The notes under the pieces were generated by a model, which worked only from the letters and a program-made list of their open reading frames with translations, was not told where the DNA came from and ran no database searches. A DNA stretch of 64,000 nt, taken from assembly GCA_963815965.1 (NCBI GenBank), contig CAWFIT010000001.1, positions 1 through 64,000 on the forward strand, written 5' to 3'. Below are positions 26,340 through 34,555 of this stretch, one piece after another. Each line of letters opens with the position of its first letter. The first letter of the stretch is position 1. This stretch comes from DASVFB01 sp963815965. Its GTDB lineage: Bacteria; Actinomycetota; Thermoleophilia; Gaiellales; Gaiellaceae. Made by a program: the position numbers and the translations under genes.

Positions 26340-26366
26340 TACGGTTCGAGTCCGTTAGAGGGGTTC
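26340..26366 (+). repeat. tRNA T-arm/acceptor-like fragment, copy 2
   Basis: TACGG-TTCGAGT-CCGTT with AGAGGGGTTC after it: four of five T-stem pairs form. It shares 24 of 27 bases, including 15 in a row (ACGGTTCGAGTCCGT), with 14104-14130 in the same orientation. No complete tRNA surrounds it. Confidence 0.45.
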
Positions 26367-26456
26367 GCCGAACGTCCCTGCAGAATGCGAGTTCGCAAGA
26401 CGGTGGGCCACGCGCCCCTGCTGCTCGAGGCAGCCTGCGTGAGAGGATCGGTGCCG

Positions 26457-28148
26457 ATGAGCACTGCTTCGATCGAGGAGGGCGTCGACGAGCTGCTCGC
26501 GCGCATGACGCTCGAGGAGAAGGTCGGGCTGATGTTTCACGCGCCGATCTTCATGAACGCGGACGGGACGCTTCTCGACGACGCCGAGGAGCGCGTCGCC
26601 CGCCGGCACCTAAATCACTTCAATATCTACTTTGCGCCCGGGCCGCGGCAGCACGCGGAATGGCACAACCGGCTGCAGGATCTCGCGAAGGGGACGCGTC
26701 TCGGGATCCCCGTGACGATCTCTTCCGACCCGCGGCACGGCTTTGCCGAGAATGTCGCGGCCGCGTGGTCGTCCGCGGGTTTCTCGCAATGGCCCGAGCC
26801 GATCGGCTTCGGTGCGCTCGGCGACGTGGATGCCGTCCGTGAGTTCGGCGACATCGCGCGACGCGAGTACCGCGCGGTCGGCATCCACGTCGCGCTCCAC
26901 CCGATGGCGGACCTCGCGACCGAGCCACGGTGGGCGCGGAGCATGCACACCTTCGGCGAGGACGGCGAGCTCGCCGCGCGCCTGGTCGCGGCGTACGTCC
27001 GTGGTTTCCAGGGCGAGGAGCTCGGGCCGCAGTCGGTCGCTTGCATGACGAAGCACTTCCCGGGCGGCGGCCCGCAGCTCGACGGCGAGGATCCGCACTT
27101 CGCGTACGGCAAGGATCAGGTCTACCCGGGCGGCATGTTCGACTACCACATGCGCGTCTTCGAAGCCGCCTTCGAGGCCGGAACGGCGCAGATCATGCCC
27201 TACTACGGACGGCCCGTCGGTATGCCGCTCGAGGAGGTCGGCTTCGGCTTCAACCGCGATGTCGTGACCGGCCTCCTGCGCGAGCGCTACAACTTCGACG
27301 GCGTCGTCTGCACGGACTGGGGGCTCGTCACCGACGCACCGCTCCCAGACGGGTCGGTGTTCGCGGCGAAGTGCTGGGGCGTCGAGGAGCTCGGCGTCGA
27401 GGAGCGGCTCGTCAAGATCGTCGAGGCGGGCTGCGACCAGCTGGGCGGCGAAGAGCTACCGGAGGTCCTCGCGGAGCTCGTGCGCGCGGGGCGTATCGCC
27501 GAGGAGCGAATCGACGCGTCCGCGCGCCGCCTCCTGCGGGACAAGTTCCGCCTCGGGCTCTTCGACGATCCCTATGTTGATCCCGACGAAGCCGAGCGCA
27601 CGTGCGGCTCGCCCCCGTTCCGGGCAGCTGGCGATCGCGCGCAGCGGCGCTCGGCGGTGGTGATCTCGAACGACGGCGTGCTGCCGCTTGGGGAGGGCGC
27701 GCGCGTGTACGCCGACGGCCTTGCCTTTGAGGGCGCCGCGGAGAGCCCCGACAAGGCGGACGTCGCGATCGTGCGCCGGAACGCGCCGTTCGAGCCCCGC
27801 ACGAACGGGATGATCGAGTCGCTCTTCCACGCGGGTGACCTCGACTTCAAGGAGCCCGAGCTGTCCGCGCTGCTCGAGCTCGCACGTACCCTCCCGACTG
27901 TCCTCGTCCTCCACCTCGAACGGCCGGCTGTGATCCCGGAGCTCGTCGAGGCGTGCGCAGCGGTCGTCGCGGTCTTCGGCGCGTCCGACGACGCGGTGCT
28001 CGACGTTCTCTTCCGCCGGACGAAACCGGAGGGCAGGCTGCCCTTCGAGTTGCCGTCGTCGATGGAGGCCGTGCGGGCGCAGCTCCCGGACGTGCCCGGC
28101 GACTCGCCCGACCCGCTATTCCGCTTCGGACACGGACTCGACATCTAG
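26457..28148 (+). CDS. glycoside hydrolase family 3 protein (beta-glucosidase type)
   Basis: The 563-residue protein has the GH3 N-terminal TIM-barrel with the KHFPGGG motif (199-205) and the nucleophile Asp287 in FDGVVCTDWGL, and a C-terminal alpha/beta sandwich (about 395-563) with PEGRLPFELP. A LARMTLEEKVGLM start is typical. There is no signal peptide, so it should act in the cytoplasm on imported oligosaccharides. ATG 26457 was chosen because the family begins here and GAGAGGA precedes it. The acid/base Glu cannot be assigned with confidence. The gene is solitary. Confidence 0.9.
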   Translation: MSTASIEEGVDELLARMTLEEKVGLMFHAPIFMNADGTLLDDAEERVARRHLNHFNIYFAPGPRQHAEWHNRLQDLAKGTRLGIPVTISSDPRHGFAENVAAAWSSAGFSQWPEPIGFGALGDVDAVREFGDIARREYRAVGIHVALHPMADLATEPRWARSMHTFGEDGELAARLVAAYVRGFQGEELGPQSVACMTKHFPGGGPQLDGEDPHFAYGKDQVYPGGMFDYHMRVFEAAFEAGTAQIMPYYGRPVGMPLEEVGFGFNRDVVTGLLRERYNFDGVVCTDWGLVTDAPLPDGSVFAAKCWGVEELGVEERLVKIVEAGCDQLGGEELPEVLAELVRAGRIAEERIDASARRLLRDKFRLGLFDDPYVDPDEAERTCGSPPFRAAGDRAQRRSAVVISNDGVLPLGEGARVYADGLAFEGAAESPDKADVAIVRRNAPFEPRTNGMIESLFHAGDLDFKEPELSALLELARTLPTVLVLHLERPAVIPELVEACAAVVAVFGASDDAVLDVLFRRTKPEGRLPFELPSSMEAVRAQLPDVPGDSPDPLFRFGHGLDI

Positions 28149-28389
28149 TTGTAGGAGCCGCGGCCGAGATCGTGTGCCGACGCGTGGAAGCTCCGCCGGC
28201 GGCCAGTTGCGATCCAGGCCGCCGAGTCCGTAGCTTGCTCGAGCGACCATCACGCGCTGCGAGATGCGATGCACAGAGCACGAACCCGTTCCCTAACGCG
28301 ATGACGACGGCGGGCGTAACTACAGCCCCGACGCGCCTTGCTGACTCGGACGCGCCGCGTCGCACTCGCCGTGCCTAGGCTTCTGGCCG

Positions 28390-29076
28390 GTGACGGTCAC
28401 GGAGAAGCTGAACGGCTACGCGATCGCTGCAACAACGGTGGGGCGGAGCGCCGGTGTTGCGACGCTGAAGTCGGGGACCGCGCTTGTGGACGCGGTCGGG
28501 CGGCTTGTGGACGCGGCGATCGCCCGTGTGCTGCTCAGTGATGACCGCGTGACCTCAGCCGCCGATGGGAAGCGTCGGCTGTCCGGACAGACACAAACCG
28601 AAGAGCTCGCCGACAAGGTGCAACGGGTCGTCGTGCTGGCTACCCCGGTCGTCCGCGCGGTCGCCCGCAGCGCGAAATTCACGAGGCTCCCGTGGGTGAT
28701 GATCGCGTCGAGCTCGGTCTCGGTCGGGATCGCCGTTCGTACGGGCGTCCGTGAGATTCAGGTGCTCTCGTCGCTCGTCGCTTACCGGATCGAGCGGGCG
28801 ACCGGAGCACCTGCCGACCCAAAGCTCGTGGAGAAAGTCGCCGTCGATCTCTACCTCAACCCGAAACGGAAGCCCGAACCGACCGACGACCGGCTTCGGC
28901 TGGTGCGGCTCACCCGCAAATGGGTGCTGCTGGGAGCGTTCGGGCGGACAACCTCGAAGCGGGCTGGCAAAGCACTCGAGGCGGCAGACGCGCTCGATGG
29001 CAGTGATCTCGCGGCACGCTGGATCGCGTTCGCCGAAGGGACGCGCCGGACGCCTGGGCCAGTGATGCTTCTATAA
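28390..29076 (+). CDS. hypothetical protein, possibly EcsC-like, next to an IS110 element
   Basis: The start is GTG 28390, giving 228 residues. A helical N-terminal half contains VGRSAGVATLKSGTALVDAVG. A hydrophobic middle (LPWVMIASSSVSVGIAVRTGV, about 99-119) followed by VLSSLVAYRIERATG recalls EcsC-family membrane-associated proteins, but I am not certain. The reading frame ends only three bases before the stop codon of the convergent IS110 transposase. Its C terminus may therefore be shortened or supplied by the element. Confidence 0.55.
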   Translation: MTVTEKLNGYAIAATTVGRSAGVATLKSGTALVDAVGRLVDAAIARVLLSDDRVTSAADGKRRLSGQTQTEELADKVQRVVVLATPVVRAVARSAKFTRLPWVMIASSSVSVGIAVRTGVREIQVLSSLVAYRIERATGAPADPKLVEKVAVDLYLNPKRKPEPTDDRLRLVRLTRKWVLLGAFGRTTSKRAGKALEAADALDGSDLAARWIAFAEGTRRTPGPVMLL

Positions 29077-29079
29077 AAG

Positions 29080-30126
29080 TCAAGCCTGCATCGGTGGTCC
29101 GTGTTCGAGTAGCCGGTAGAGGCTGCGGGCGAGGTAGCGCTTGAGGCAGCGGTTCGCTTCGCGGCGTGTCTTGCCCTCTTGGATTCGACGTTCGATGTAG
29201 GCGATCGTGGCGGGGTGTGTGCGTTTGCGTGTGACGAGGATCATGTGCAGTGCGCGGTTGAGCTTGCGGTCGCCGCTTCGGTCGAGCCGGTAGCGGATCG
29301 TTTGGCCGGACGAGGCCGGGATCGGTGCGGCGCCGGCGAGCCGGGCGAAGGCGGCTTCGGAGCTGATCCGCCCTCGGTGTGACCAGGAGAGCACGAGCTG
29401 TGCGGCGGCGTGTGGACCGACACCGGGCTGGTCGAGCAGCTGCGGTGCGAGTCTGCGGGTGAGCGTCTCGATCTCGCGTGCGAGCTCGCGCTCCTCGGCG
29501 GTCAGCTGCAGCACCCGGCGAGCGATTGAACGCAGCGCGAGTGTGCTGCCGCGGAGCTCGGGGTCGCGCCGGCCGCCGGGTCGTATCGTTGCGAGGCGCT
29601 GCAGGAGCCGCGCGCGGGTCAGCGGTCGCAGCTCGCTGCGCAGCGGCTCCGGCGTGGTGATCAGCAAGTCGCGCAGTTGGCAGAGACCGGCGCGTCTGGC
29701 GTTGACCGCGCCCTCGCGTGCGGCGACCAACGCTTGCAATGCTTGGCGTTCGCCGCCTGCCCGTGGCGTTGACGGTCGCTGCCCGGTGAGGACGCTGCGG
29801 GCCGCCCGGACTGCGTCGAGCGCGTCGCTCTTGCCGCCCGAGCGGCGCTCCCGCCGCAGCCGGCTCACCTCGAGCACCCGCTCACCGCGACCGGTCAGAA
29901 AGCGTGTCAAACCGGCGCCGAAGGAGCCGGTGCCTTCGATCGCGAACGCGCGACGGCCTGGCGCGTGCTCGTCGACGAGCTCTCGTGCCTGCGCGTAGCC
30001 GTCGCTGTTCGCGTCGATCGTCGCTTCGAAGACGACGGCGCCGCTGACGATCTGCACGACCGCGAGCGCGTGCGAGTCGCGGTGCGGGTCGACACCGACG
30101 ATGTAGTCCAGCTGATCTGCGAGCAT
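29080..30126 (-). CDS. IS110-family transposase (RuvC-like DEDD plus Transposase_20)
   Basis: From ATG 30126 the protein has 348 residues; GTG 30165 is an alternative. The DEDD domain has Asp in YIVGVDPHRDSH, Glu in FAIEGTGSFGAGL, and the paired Asp in GGKSDALDAVRAAR. The C-terminal Transposase_20 domain has LDQPGVGPHAAAQLVLSW, then FARLAGAAPIPASSGQ and DRSGDRKLNRALHMI, including the conserved Ser believed to attack DNA. All key residues are present and no frameshift is seen, so the element may be active. GGAGG lies 11 bases before the ATG. Confidence 0.95.
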   Translation of the reverse strand: MLADQLDYIVGVDPHRDSHALAVVQIVSGAVVFEATIDANSDGYAQARELVDEHAPGRRAFAIEGTGSFGAGLTRFLTGRGERVLEVSRLRRERRSGGKSDALDAVRAARSVLTGQRPSTPRAGGERQALQALVAAREGAVNARRAGLCQLRDLLITTPEPLRSELRPLTRARLLQRLATIRPGGRRDPELRGSTLALRSIARRVLQLTAEERELAREIETLTRRLAPQLLDQPGVGPHAAAQLVLSWSHRGRISSEAAFARLAGAAPIPASSGQTIRYRLDRSGDRKLNRALHMILVTRKRTHPATIAYIERRIQEGKTRREANRCLKRYLARSLYRLLEHGPPMQA

Positions 30127-30129
30127 CCG

Positions 30130-30430
30130 AGAACCGACCTCCAGCCGAGCGTTGGGGGACACCAACCGGTGCCGGTCTGGGGATGGAACCGCGGGCGGCA
30201 GAACTGTGACGGGTCACGCGCTCAAGACGCGGACAGGCTTCTGATCAGGCCAGCAAGCGGCCGCCAGGCCGGTACCGGACTCTCCACTCGGACACATCAC
30301 TGGAAAGACACCGCAGCAGCGGGTCATTCGAGAATCGAGTCACGAACAAAGAGCACCGACACCAACCTGACAAGCGCCCCAGACGGGACTGCTCACACAC
30401 TCACAGTTCGGGAATGACCCCTGAACGGCG
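30130..30430 (-). ncRNA. candidate IS110 bridge RNA region
   Basis: The 300-bp untranslated leader of the transposase gene is where IS110 elements are known to encode the bridge RNA that pairs with target and donor DNA. The stretch is rich in inverted sequences: GGCC-agcaagc-GGCC and the palindrome CCGGTACCGG around 30247-30278. No coding frame fits it. The RNA boundaries and guide loops cannot be set by eye. Confidence 0.35.
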
Positions 30431-30463
30431 GCTTCCATTTCACGTCGAACCCATCCTTGTCGG

Positions 30464-31423
30464 CTAGATGTGTTCGGGAAGACCGAAGCGGCCGGGCAGC
30501 GCGGGGTCGGCGAAGAAGGTGATCTCGTCGACCTTGCTGCCGCTCAAGGTGAGCACCATCATGCCCCGAGGCTGCGAGCGCAGGTAGTAGCCGAAGGCCG
30601 GCTGGCCGTTGGCGCGGGTCGGGCGTAGCTGTAGCGGGGCCCCGCGAACCTCGGCGCGGTCGTCGAGGAACACGCCGATCGCTTCGTGTCCGATGAGCTC
30701 GAGCGGCTGCGGCGGCATGGTCACACGAGCGTCGGAGCTCAGCAGAGTTAGGAGGCGCGGCGTGTCGCCGGCTTCGACGGCGTCGCTGAAGGTGGCGAGA
30801 AGGTTCCGTTCGGTCGGCGAGTCGGGAAGCGGCGCCTGCTGGCGTTCGACGGTGTACGAGTCGAGCGTTGCGCGTGCGCGTTGGAGCGCGGCTTTGACCG
30901 ACTGCGGCGTCGTCTCGAGGATCGAGGCGGCTTCGTCGGTGTGGAAGCCGAGCACGTCGCGCAGCACGAGCGCTGCGCGCTGCTTCGCAGGCAGCTGCTG
31001 CAGCGCGACGATGAACGAGAGCTGGATCGCTTCGCGCTGCTCGTAGCGTGCTTCAGGTCCGGGAGCGGGATCCGGAAGCGCGCTGTCCGCGTAAGGCTCG
31101 AGCCAGCTGGGCTCGACGGCGCGGCGGGTTCTTGACGGTCTCATGGTGTTCTCCGTGGCGGGGCGGCGCCCGCGTTCGCGAATTGCGTTGAGACTCCGGT
31201 TGGTTGCGATCCGGTAGAGCCAGGAGCGCAGCGACGCCCGCTCCTCGAAGCCGTTGAGCCCGCGCCAGGCGGCGAGCAGTGTTTCCTGGACGAGATCCTC
31301 GGCGTCCTGCACGGAGCCGAGTAGCCGGTAGCAATGCAGCTGAAGCTCGCGCCGGAACGGCTCGACCAGCGACGCGAACGCGCGCTCGTCGCCTCCCTTG
31401 GCCCGCTCGAGATCGACGGTCAT
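30464..31423 (-). CDS. SigG-like (TIGR02960) ECF sigma factor with SnoaL-like C-terminal domain
   Basis: Starting at ATG 31423, the 319-residue protein has sigma region 2 (RRELQLHCYRLLGSVQDAED, LVQETLLAAWRGLNGF, SWLYRIATNRSLNAI), region 4 (LPAKQRAALVLRDVLGFHTD, EAASILETTPQSVKAALQRA) and a C-terminal SnoaL/NTF2-like domain (about 190-319) ending in FFADPALPGRFGLPEHI. In this class the tail modulates activity in place of a dedicated anti-sigma factor. It is divergent from the MFS gene, a likely target. The IS110 element sits just behind its stop codon. Confidence 0.9.
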   Translation of the reverse strand: MTVDLERAKGGDERAFASLVEPFRRELQLHCYRLLGSVQDAEDLVQETLLAAWRGLNGFEERASLRSWLYRIATNRSLNAIRERGRRPATENTMRPSRTRRAVEPSWLEPYADSALPDPAPGPEARYEQREAIQLSFIVALQQLPAKQRAALVLRDVLGFHTDEAASILETTPQSVKAALQRARATLDSYTVERQQAPLPDSPTERNLLATFSDAVEAGDTPRLLTLLSSDARVTMPPQPLELIGHEAIGVFLDDRAEVRGAPLQLRPTRANGQPAFGYYLRSQPRGMMVLTLSGSKVDEITFFADPALPGRFGLPEHI

Positions 31424-31538
31424 CGCATCAATGACACCAGGTCCGTCGGAAACGGACCGGCGGTCCGTTTCGCGGCATCGCGGTGTCTTTGACGTCCGCA
31501 CAACCGCGAATCGGAGATGAGCTGATGCAGAAGCAACG

Positions 31539-32843
31539 TTGGGTGCCCGCAAAGTGAGCAGCGCGCTCGCACGTGTGTTCGCCGTTTGGCGTACGGGCCT
31601 ACCGAGGCCTGTCCTCGTCCTGCAGGGCGGAGACGCGCTCAACTACTTCGGCACCGGACTGCTCCTTCCCTTCGAGATCATCTACCTCCACGCGGTCCGC
31701 GGCTTCTCGACGGCGACCGCGGGGCTGGTACTGGCGACGGTCATGGGCACGGCCGCAGTGGTAACGCTCCCTTCGGGTGCGCTCCTCGATCGTTTCAGTG
31801 CGAAACGGATCCTGATCGCGGGCAATGTCTTGAACGGACTCGGCTACGGGGGCTTGGCGTTTGTCGACCGTCCTTGGCAAGGCTTTGTCTGCTCGGCCGT
31901 CGGCGGTGCCGGCTTTGGACTCGTAGGAACCGCCGGCCAAGTCCTGACCTTGACCCTGGTCCCGGCGGAGCAGCGCGCCGCATCGACAGCGCTCCGACGA
32001 GTCGCAGGCAACTTCGGTCTCGGCCTCGGCGCGACGGTTGCGGGCTTCATCGTCGCGGCCACCCATCATCACCTCCAGGCGTTCCAGGGCCTCTACCTCT
32101 TCGACGCAGTCACGTTCGCCGTCTTCGCGCTGGTTGTGCTCGTCTGGATCCCGGATCCTGGCCTCGCGGATGCTCCGTCGGCGAGCGAGGGCGCACGGGG
32201 TTTCCGAGCTGCTGCTCGGGATCGGCTCTTGCTCGCCTTGATCGCGGGCAACCTCGCGCTTGTGATGATCGGCGGCGCGTTCTTCTCCTTCATCCTCTCG
32301 CCGTTTGCGGCGGCGCATACACCTGTCGGGCCCGTGGGGATCGGTGTCGTCCTCTTCATCAACACTTTCTTCATCGTCGTAGCGCAGATACCGGCGACAC
32401 GGGTGGTGGCGCGGATGCGACGCACTCACGCTTTGTTCGCCACCAGCGCCACATTCGCAGTCGGCCTGCTCGCGGTCCTGCTCGCAACGCTCACGCACTC
32501 GACGCTCGCCGCTACCACCGTCTTGGCCGGCGTCGCGATCCTGATCGCGATCGCTGAGTGTGGCCAGTTCATCGTGCTCGGCCCGCTAGTCGCGGAAATC
32601 GCGCCGCCGCATCTGCTCGGCCGCTACATGTCGCTCTACCAGCTCAGCTTCATGGTCGGCGTGGCTCTCGGCTCCGCGGTCGGCGGCGTGCTGCTCGGAA
32701 CGTCACCCGACACCATCTGGTGGGGCGGCGCCCTGGCGCTGGCACTGACGGGAGCCGGCTTCCTTCGACTCGGAAACCGGATACCCGACCCCCTCTTGCC
32801 GACGAAATCCCCGCCGCTGCAGGCCGCGTCAGAGGCGACCTGA
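31539..32843 (+). CDS. MFS transporter
   Basis: The 434-residue protein has twelve predicted membrane helices in two halves. The MFS signature between helices 2 and 3 is present as GALLDRFSAKRILIAGN. It is of the drug/multidrug exporter type, with no substrate-specific motif. The start is uncertain: TTG 31539 or GTG 31554, neither with a good ribosome site. It is divergent from the SigG-like sigma factor with 115 bp between, so co-regulation is plausible. Confidence 0.88.
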   Translation: MGARKVSSALARVFAVWRTGLPRPVLVLQGGDALNYFGTGLLLPFEIIYLHAVRGFSTATAGLVLATVMGTAAVVTLPSGALLDRFSAKRILIAGNVLNGLGYGGLAFVDRPWQGFVCSAVGGAGFGLVGTAGQVLTLTLVPAEQRAASTALRRVAGNFGLGLGATVAGFIVAATHHHLQAFQGLYLFDAVTFAVFALVVLVWIPDPGLADAPSASEGARGFRAAARDRLLLALIAGNLALVMIGGAFFSFILSPFAAAHTPVGPVGIGVVLFINTFFIVVAQIPATRVVARMRRTHALFATSATFAVGLLAVLLATLTHSTLAATTVLAGVAILIAIAECGQFIVLGPLVAEIAPPHLLGRYMSLYQLSFMVGVALGSAVGGVLLGTSPDTIWWGGALALALTGAGFLRLGNRIPDPLLPTKSPPLQAASEAT

Positions 32844-33070
32844 TGCGCCGAGGGATGGCGGGGGCGGGGATCCTCCGACGGGCGCCCATCGCAGTGACAC
32901 AGCGCGGCGAAGCCGATGTCAAGTCCGCGAGGCTCGCGCGAATCGCCCAAACGTACTCAGGCGCTGCCAATCAGGCGACAGAGGCGTGGGTCGGGCCAGC
33001 GTCCTTGTCCGCACGCTCGGCGCACGCGACGCTACAAGCGTCTCCCACGCGACGCTCTTCACCGTGGGCC

Positions 33071-33262
33071 TCAACGAAGCTGGGCGTCGGCGTCGTACAC
33101 GTTGCGGATCACCGGCTGCGCGCCGAGTGCTTCGAGCTCGGCGGCCCTGTGATTCGAGCGTGTCATCCCTGCAACGGCATGGCCTGCGGCGACGAGCAGC
33201 GGAACGAGCCGGATACCTATCACCCCGGTTGCTCCGGCGAAGAAAACGCGCTCCGACCTCAC
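33071..33262 (-). pseudogene. NAD(P)-binding epimerase/SDR protein, N-terminal remnant
   Basis: From GTG 33262 the frame gives RVFFAGATGVIGIRLVPLLV, an intact Rossmann dinucleotide motif (GATGVIG), then AGMTRSNHRAAELEALGAQP and a stop after 63 residues at VYDADAQLR. Full-length members have about 300 residues, so about 80% of the gene is lost. The 227 bp downstream, up to the MFS gene, show no recognisable continuation. It is divergent from the LLM oxidoreductase by 21 bp. Confidence 0.65.
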
Positions 33263-33283
33263 GCTACGGTACTCGCCTAGCCC

Positions 33284-34276
33284 GTGACGAAGCTCGGCGT
33301 CATCTTCACTGCCGACCGGCCGCCGGAAGCGCTGGCGGCATTCGCGGTCGCGGCCGAGTCTTCCGGCATGGACGAGTTGTGGCTCTGGGAAGACTGCTTC
33401 CTCGCCGGCGGGGTTGCGGCCAGCGCGACGGCGCTCGCCGCGACAACTCGGATCACCGTCGGCCTCGGGATCATGCCCGTCGTCTTTCGGAACCCCGTCG
33501 CGACCGCGATGGAGATCGCGACCCTCGCACGGCTCTATCCAGGTCGATTCATCGCTGGGCTTGGGCACGGCGGGCCGGCCTGGATGGAGCAAATCGGCGC
33601 TCTACCCGGCAAGCCGGTGCGCGCGCTCGAGGAGACGACGATCGCCGTCCGCCGCTTGCTCGCGGGGGAGCGCTTCAGTACGGACGGCGACCATGTTCAC
33701 CTTAGAGACGTCCGGCTGGAGCAGGCGCCCGAGGTCATCCCACCGGTCGTTCTCGGCGTCCGCCGCCCGTTCGGACTGCGTGCTGCCGGGCGCAGCGCGG
33801 AGGGCACCATCCTCGCCGAGCCCTCCGCGCCTGCCTACATCCGCTGGGCGCGCGAGCGGATCGACGAGGGCCGCGCCTCGGCAGGGCGCGCGAACCAGCA
33901 CCGCCTGATCGTCTTCGTCAAGGGCCGCATCGATCCCGACCGCAACTGCGCCCGACGCGAGGTCGCGCACATGTTGCTGGCTGAGAGCGTCGGAGCCCAG
34001 CTCAGCCCGCTCGAGCGGGACGGCGAGATCGCCCGCCTGCGACAGCTCGGCGATCCCGCGGTGATCGCTGCTCAGATACCGGACGATCTTCTCGACCAGC
34101 TGACCGCCACCGGCACTCCGGATCAAGTCCTCGCTTCACTGATGGCAATCGCCGACGCGGGCGTCGATTCGATCGCCTTCGCCCCGATCGGCCCCGACCC
34201 AGACGACCAACTCCAGCTCGTCGCGGACGAGATCACTCCGCCTTTCAGGCGTGCCACCGAGCTCAGCGAACGGTGA
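33284..34276 (+). CDS. LLM-class F420-dependent oxidoreductase
   Basis: The 330-residue protein is a luciferase-like TIM barrel. It starts with KLGVIFTADRPPEALAAFAV, continues GMDELWLWEDCFLAGG and TTRITVGLGIMPVVFRNPVA, and has the flavin-site segment GRFIAGLGHGGPAWMEQIG. Members in F420-making actinobacteria use F420 to oxidise or reduce small molecules (methylene-H4MPT reductase-like). The substrate is not evident. GTG 33284 has no ribosome site, so the transcript may be leaderless. Its end overlaps a cupredoxin remnant on the other strand. Confidence 0.9.
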   Translation: MTKLGVIFTADRPPEALAAFAVAAESSGMDELWLWEDCFLAGGVAASATALAATTRITVGLGIMPVVFRNPVATAMEIATLARLYPGRFIAGLGHGGPAWMEQIGALPGKPVRALEETTIAVRRLLAGERFSTDGDHVHLRDVRLEQAPEVIPPVVLGVRRPFGLRAAGRSAEGTILAEPSAPAYIRWARERIDEGRASAGRANQHRLIVFVKGRIDPDRNCARREVAHMLLAESVGAQLSPLERDGEIARLRQLGDPAVIAAQIPDDLLDQLTATGTPDQVLASLMAIADAGVDSIAFAPIGPDPDDQLQLVADEITPPFRRATELSER

Positions 34277-34435
34277 AGACGCCGTTCATGCCGGGCCGCG
34301 GCATGACCTGGCACGGTGCAGAGGTAGCGGTACTTGGATTTGCTCTTAAAGGTGACGAGGAGCGTCGCCGCCTTTCCCGGAACGATCAACGAGGTCTTCC
34401 TGCCGTTGATCTTGAAGTCGTGGAGGGGTCGGGAT
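34263..34435 (-). pseudogene. cupredoxin (plastocyanin-like), C-terminal remnant with frameshift
   Basis: On the minus strand the sequence reads HDFKINGRKTSLIVPGKAAT, LLVTFKSKSKYRYLCTVPGH, then, after removing one C near 34300, AGMNGVFTVR and a stop. The Cys...His...Met order of a type 1 copper site (YLCTVPGHAAAGM) is recognisable. The N-terminal half with the first His ligand and any signal peptide is missing; an in-frame stop lies upstream. It is a decayed copper protein gene. Confidence 0.6.
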
Positions 34436-34555
34436 CATTTCGTTGGCCGATTCCTGGAGCGCCGGTCTGTTACGCCGGACACCAGGGCGATCGGTCAAGC
34501 GGCCACCGGGTTGGGTGAGCGGCCGCCCGTCGGCGGCGCGGGTAGCGTGGCGCCG

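Larger units (their letters stand above)
29077..30430 (-). mobile_element. IS110-family insertion sequence (ends approximate)
   Basis: One intact transposase gene with about 300 bp of untranslated DNA upstream of it and almost nothing downstream. This asymmetric layout is typical of the IS110 group. No terminal inverted repeats are seen, as expected for the family. The right end must lie near 29077, against the hypothetical gene. The left end lies somewhere between about 30400 and 30463, beside the sigma-factor stop codon. Confidence 0.8.

Noticed and set aside
32844..33070. Remaining part of the truncated epimerase gene
   Set aside because: No frame on the minus strand in this stretch shows the YxxxK motif or other SDR features.
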